DNA of 64,000 bases, from the NCBI GenBank assembly GCA_019247495.1, contig JAFAOU010000009.1, forward strand, positions 1 through 64,000, in the 5' to 3' direction. The notes below the pieces were generated by a model. The model worked only from the letters and a program-made list of their open reading frames with translations. It made no database searches and was not told the DNA's origin. Below, piece after piece: positions 60,953-64,000 of the stretch. This DNA comes from Acidobacteriota bacterium. GTDB lineage: Bacteria > Acidobacteriota > Thermoanaerobaculia > Gp7-AA8. A program made the position numbers and the translations under genes. Positions within the stretch are counted from its first letter, which is position 1, and each line of letters opens with the position of its first letter.

Positions 60953-61322
60953 CCTGCGACCCCCCCTCTCCTTGTTGTGATTCGGTCGGCGGACGGCCAC
61001 GAGCCGTCCGCCGTCACCCGTCGCCAAGGCCATCGAGTAAGGAGGTGCGGACGAGCTTTGCAGCCAAAGCCAAGGGGAAACCCAAGGCGAAGGAAGCGAC
61101 GGCTGTACGCCCAGTGCGGGAGGTGGTGCGCCTCGCGGGAGAAAGCCGTGCGGGCGCGGGCGTAACCGGAGGGCTGCTGCAATGGCATCTTCGGCGAAGT
61201 CCAATCGGAGAGCGGTTCTACAGACACGGTTCTACAAACAGTAGAACCGCTCCGAGTCTCCACGAGCGGCGCCGGCACATGCACGCAGACCGCGCTTTGT
61301 CGAGTGATACCCTCGGTCCGAA
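60953..61322. other. Gap before the protease-nuclease pair
   Basis: No certain gene. A frame beginning with GTG near 61043 (VRTSFAAKAKGKPKAKEA...) stays open to TGA at 61324-61326, overlapping the next gene's ATG, and may be a small Lys/Arg-rich protein, but its later part is unconvincing. A hairpin is at 61210-61252. Confidence 0.4.
61210..61252. repeat. 12-bp inverted repeat before the protease gene
   Basis: GAGCGGTTCTAC (61210-61221) is exactly inverted as GTAGAACCGCTC (61241-61252), with an internal second copy of GGTTCTAC. It lies 71 bp before the trypsin-like gene and may be an operator or attenuator. Confidence 0.55.
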
Positions 61323-62129
61323 ATGACGCAGCCAACCCCGATTCCTTGGACATCCACGGGCCGAAAGACGGCAGCATGGCGAGTCACGCAGAGTCTTCTC
61401 CCTGCGGGCATTCTTCCCTTCGAGGCGCACCCGCCCGAAGAGCACATGCGCGGAATCGGAAGCGACAACCCCGAAATGGAGAAGTACCTCATGCGGATCA
61501 TGGGGACTGCGATTCAGGTGGGAGACGGGAAACTCCTGACGACTGGTGAGACGGTCGAGGCGGTCCGCCAACAAAGGACGAAGCCCTTTGTCCTCGCGCA
61601 CATTGAGCGCGAGAACGCCCGGTTTGCGATTCCATATCCCATTCCTCACGTGATCCGCTTCATTGACCCGCGAACGAAGGATGTGAATCCGACGATCGAC
61701 GCGGCGCTTCTGCTCGTTCCAGCGAAATCAACCAAGGAACTTCCCTACGAGATAAAGCCCTTGAACTGGGGCGACTCCACAGACGTGGGTACCGGAGATC
61801 CGGTGATGGTCGCCGGCTATCCACTCGGTACGGACTTATTTTTGGAGTATCGCTCCAACCGCGGCTTTATTCAGCCGACGGTATATAGCGGAACCATCGG
61901 AGCGATCGTCCCGGCCATTCAGCCTACGGACACACGGCTGTTCCGTATTACGGTCCCCGGAATTGGTGGCATTAGTGGCGGTGCGGTGTTTAGCCCGAAG
62001 GAGGGTCGGCTCCTCGGCATGGTTACGACGTCGATGCACGCGGCGACGTTGCCCCAGCCCGTCATCTACGCTCTTCCTTCGGAAGTACTTCGCCCGTATG
62101 TCGAATCCATTAGCTTCGAGATCACATGA
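61323..62129 (+). CDS. Trypsin-like serine protease fold with His replaced by Glu
   Basis: A 268-residue chymotrypsin-fold protein. The nucleophile Ser218 is in 'VPGIGGISGGAVFSPKEG' and the Asp126 strand in 'NPTIDAALLLVP'. The loop that normally carries the catalytic His ('LTAGHVV') reads 'LLTTGETVEAV', so position 76 is Glu. Either the protein is a non-catalytic binder or it uses another residue. No signal peptide is seen, so it is cytosolic. Its stop overlaps the next gene's ATG, coupling it to a nuclease-like protein. Confidence 0.75.
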   Translation: MTQPTPIPWTSTGRKTAAWRVTQSLLPAGILPFEAHPPEEHMRGIGSDNPEMEKYLMRIMGTAIQVGDGKLLTTGETVEAVRQQRTKPFVLAHIERENARFAIPYPIPHVIRFIDPRTKDVNPTIDAALLLVPAKSTKELPYEIKPLNWGDSTDVGTGDPVMVAGYPLGTDLFLEYRSNRGFIQPTVYSGTIGAIVPAIQPTDTRLFRITVPGIGGISGGAVFSPKEGRLLGMVTTSMHAATLPQPVIYALPSEVLRPYVESISFEIT

Positions 62130-63241
62130 GTCATCCTGAGTGGAAACCCGATGGTTCGCTCGAAGAGCGAATCTACCGCTTTGCCGAGCAGCACCCGTTT
62201 GCGGAAATCATCGATCGGCTCGACCTTACCCCCGAGCAAAAGGACGCAGAGAAAGCGGACCTGTTCTTCGAGAACAGAACCTTTATCGCAGAGGTGAAGG
62301 CCCTCTCTACCGACACGAGCTCGAAGATCGAGGCGATCCTCAAGCCCTACGAAGAGAGCGACGACTGGCCGCTCTTTTACGGGCGTCGCGATATCGGGGG
62401 CATTCTTCCACACCTCCCAAACTCCGAAGCGCTGCGAAAAAAACTCTACGAGGCGGTGTCCTCGGCGATCCCGGAACTCGTGCGGAAGGCAAATCGCCAA
62501 ATCCGTGTCACAAAGCAGACATTCGGCTTGCCTGAGGCGCACGGCATTTTGATCGTGCTGAATGATCTTGTCGAGATTCTTAATCCTGAGATCATTGCGC
62601 ATCGAGTGGGGATAACCCTCGCGAAGAAGAATCCTGACAAGTCACTCCAATTCTCCGAGATTCAGGCCGTATGGATTGTGAGCGAGCAGCATATGGTCCG
62701 GCTCACGCCTTCCCTGCGAGCGTTTCCTGAGATTGTGATGTCGCACCCTGCGTTACCCAACGATGCGTTGACGGACGAATTTCTTCGGCGCATACAGGGT
62801 TTTTGGGCAGCTTTCAACGGCCTTCCTGTGGTATGGCTGCAGCCAGAGCAGTTCAAAAATCTCAAGTATCAATCCGCTGGTGAGAAACAAGATGAAGCTC
62901 TGCCCATCACCACATCGGAGCATTGGGCGCGTGAGTATCGTGCGCGCCCATACCTGCGCTCGTTATCGGCCGACGAGCTTCTGACGTACGGTGCCAAATT
63001 GGTGGTTGAGTCGGGTAATCAGTTTCTAAAGGGATCTCCGTCGAGACATCACGAACGAATGCGAGGCGGGCGCCGTTTCGGTGAGTTTATGGAGGAGTTC
63101 AACCATCGCAACCTTGATCTGCGGGCATTGGCACCCTACACAGAATCAGCTCGAATGTTTCTTCCGGCACGACTCGATGAAGTGCCCGGCAAGAGCACCG
63201 CGTCGGCGCCCGACGGTCCTGATGTTCGCGAAAACGGGTAG
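62126..63241 (+). CDS. PD-(D/E)xK nuclease-like protein coupled to the protease gene
   Basis: A 371-residue cytosolic protein. The PD-(D/E)xK core is at the N-terminus: Asp45 in 'AEKADLFFENRTFIAEVKAL' and Glu56-x-Lys58 in the next strand. The other 300 residues are unfamiliar ('HGILIVLNDLVEILNPEIIA', 'LPVVWLQPEQFKNL'). ATGA overlap with the trypsin-like gene indicates a two-gene protease-nuclease system; such pairs suggest proteolysis-triggered immunity (inference). Confidence 0.7.
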   Translation: MSHPEWKPDGSLEERIYRFAEQHPFAEIIDRLDLTPEQKDAEKADLFFENRTFIAEVKALSTDTSSKIEAILKPYEESDDWPLFYGRRDIGGILPHLPNSEALRKKLYEAVSSAIPELVRKANRQIRVTKQTFGLPEAHGILIVLNDLVEILNPEIIAHRVGITLAKKNPDKSLQFSEIQAVWIVSEQHMVRLTPSLRAFPEIVMSHPALPNDALTDEFLRRIQGFWAAFNGLPVVWLQPEQFKNLKYQSAGEKQDEALPITTSEHWAREYRARPYLRSLSADELLTYGAKLVVESGNQFLKGSPSRHHERMRGGRRFGEFMEEFNHRNLDLRALAPYTESARMFLPARLDEVPGKSTASAPDGPDVRENG

Positions 63242-63390
63242 CGTCGCTTTTCTAAGGAATCGAATCATAAAGGCATGCGACTAGAATCAGCCTCATTGCC
63301 ATCGAGGCCGATGAAGGCTCTGTGACGTGACGTCGGCGGCGCTGCGAGGCACGCTCGACAGGAAGCTGACTCCAGCGCGTGCATTCAACC

Positions 63391-64000
63391 ATGCGATCTT
63401 CCTTCTTCAACATCCCGATCACACACGAAAAGAATCGATGCTTTCTCTGTGGAAGGAGATTAGGCGCAGGCGCCACGCGCGAGCATATCTTCCCTGCGTG
63501 GTTACTGCGAAGATTTGATCTCTGGTACCAACGCTTCACGCTCCCGAACGGCCAGGATCGGCAATACCGTCTCATCCGCATTCCAGCTTGTGGACCGTGC
63601 AACACCAAGCATCTCAGTCGCTTGGAGAACCAGATCTGTGGTGCCGTCGATGCGGGTTTCGAGACCTTCGTTCAGCTCCCCGAGGCGACGATCTACCAGT
63701 GGCTCGCGAAAATTCTTTACGAAATCATGTACTTCGATGGGACTTACTTCATCGATCCTGCCGATCGCTCGGTCGGGACAATTCGTACTCTCGACGACTT
63801 GCAGCGCTTCGGTACATTCTTCGATTTCCTTCAATCAGTACGTCGCCCGATCCTGTTCAACAGTGGGTTCGAGCCTTGGTCGATCTTCGTATTTCGAACC
63901 GTATTGTCTGAGAATGTTAAGGACAACTTCGACTACGCTGATAATCCCGAGCTCCTCGCGATCGCAACTCGCATGAACGGTATCGGCGTCATAGCATCTC
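63391..64000 (+). CDS. HNH-like zinc-finger nuclease, partial (runs off the window)
   Basis: The frame from ATG 63391 (GTG 63379 is also possible) stays open for over 200 codons to the window edge. It begins MRSSFFNIPITHEKN, with Cys17-x-x-Cys20, 'TREHIFPAWLLRRFD' (His32) and Cys67-x-x-Cys70-Asn71 in 'RIPACGPCNTKHLSRLEN'. This is the layout of an HNH-type zinc nuclease or related defence-associated domain ('EHIFP..W...C..CN'). The C-terminal part, from about residue 90, is unknown and truncated. Confidence 0.6.
   Translation, partial: MRSSFFNIPITHEKNRCFLCGRRLGAGATREHIFPAWLLRRFDLWYQRFTLPNGQDRQYRLIRIPACGPCNTKHLSRLENQICGAVDAGFETFVQLPEATIYQWLAKILYEIMYFDGTYFIDPADRSVGTIRTLDDLQRFGTFFDFLQSVRRPILFNSGFEPWSIFVFRTVLSENVKDNFDYADNPELLAIATRMNGIGVIAS

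Noticed and set aside
1..64000. CRISPR array
   Set aside because: No regularly spaced direct repeats were found; the repeats present are REP-like hairpins and recombinase-associated sites.

Overview
The window is GC-rich bacterial DNA with two parts: about 32.7 kb of ordinary chromosome, then at least 30 kb of mobile-element-like accessory DNA that runs off the right edge. The host is probably an Acidobacteriota-like or similar deep-branching Gram-negative-type bacterium. This is an inference from the split glycine dehydrogenase (GcvPA/GcvPB), folate-dependent TrmFO, many secreted proteins and lipoproteins, and REP-like hairpin repeats between genes. No rRNA or complete tRNA is present to settle it. 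A one-piece tmRNA with proteolysis tag ANNSELALAA lies at 19884-20241.

Chromosomal part (1-32.7 kb). A HIT hydrolase and an AI-2E family transporter come first, then the glycine-cleavage operon gcvT-gcvH-gcvPA-gcvPB (minus strand, ATGA overlap between the P subunits). Next are a DUF3800 protein, xerD, a YyaL/DUF255 thioredoxin-fold protein, a DoxX-like membrane protein, a CAP protein, and cysK. Upstream of cysK is a 17-codon Cys-Cys leader peptide followed by an intrinsic terminator, which looks like cysteine attenuation. A PDZ protein, histidine kinase and OmpR-type regulator form a signalling operon. They are followed by an Hpt protein, a receiver-GGDEF diguanylate cyclase, nadC, tmRNA, a GntR/ABC transporter operon with a palindromic operator, a beta-lactamase-fold hydrolase, a methyltransferase, trmFO with a DUF3467 gene, and a diheme cytochrome c/GMC oxidoreductase pair. 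The GMC gene appears to start with ATC. Two copies of a ~185 bp dispersed inverted repeat (10.7 and 17.7 kb) and smaller hairpins sit between genes.

Accessory part (32.7-64 kb). It opens with two direct repeats of a tRNA 3' end (T-arm to CCA), typical of integration sites, which bracket a small secreted-protein gene. Beyond them lies a mosaic of short operons, many with ATGA overlaps, many of unknown function, and several with the look of immunity or conflict effectors. These are a P-loop kinase-like protein, a membrane-anchored PIN-like nuclease, a HEHMH metallopeptidase-like protein with an AsnC/RAM-like partner, zinc-ribbon proteins, LexA/S24-fold proteins (one lacking its catalytic Ser), a ParB-like protein, an aminotransferase with a frameshifted 2-TM protein, a trypsin-like protein (His replaced by Glu) coupled to a PD-(D/E)xK nuclease-like protein, and a partial HNH-like gene at the edge.

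The most striking unit is at 43.3-51.05 kb. A three-gene translationally coupled operon (lipoprotein, 4-TM protein, 1636-aa WD40-propeller/caspase-like protease with intact His-Cys dyad) is flanked by two compact FimB/FimE-like tyrosine recombinases. Copies of a short repeat (core ATGCGAGAAAGCG) bracket both the operon and the recombinase genes. The right recombinase gene sits between perfect 13-bp inverted copies, and it is co-directional with and just upstream of the operon, which suggests a self-encoded DNA inversion switch or mobile cassette controlling a caspase effector.
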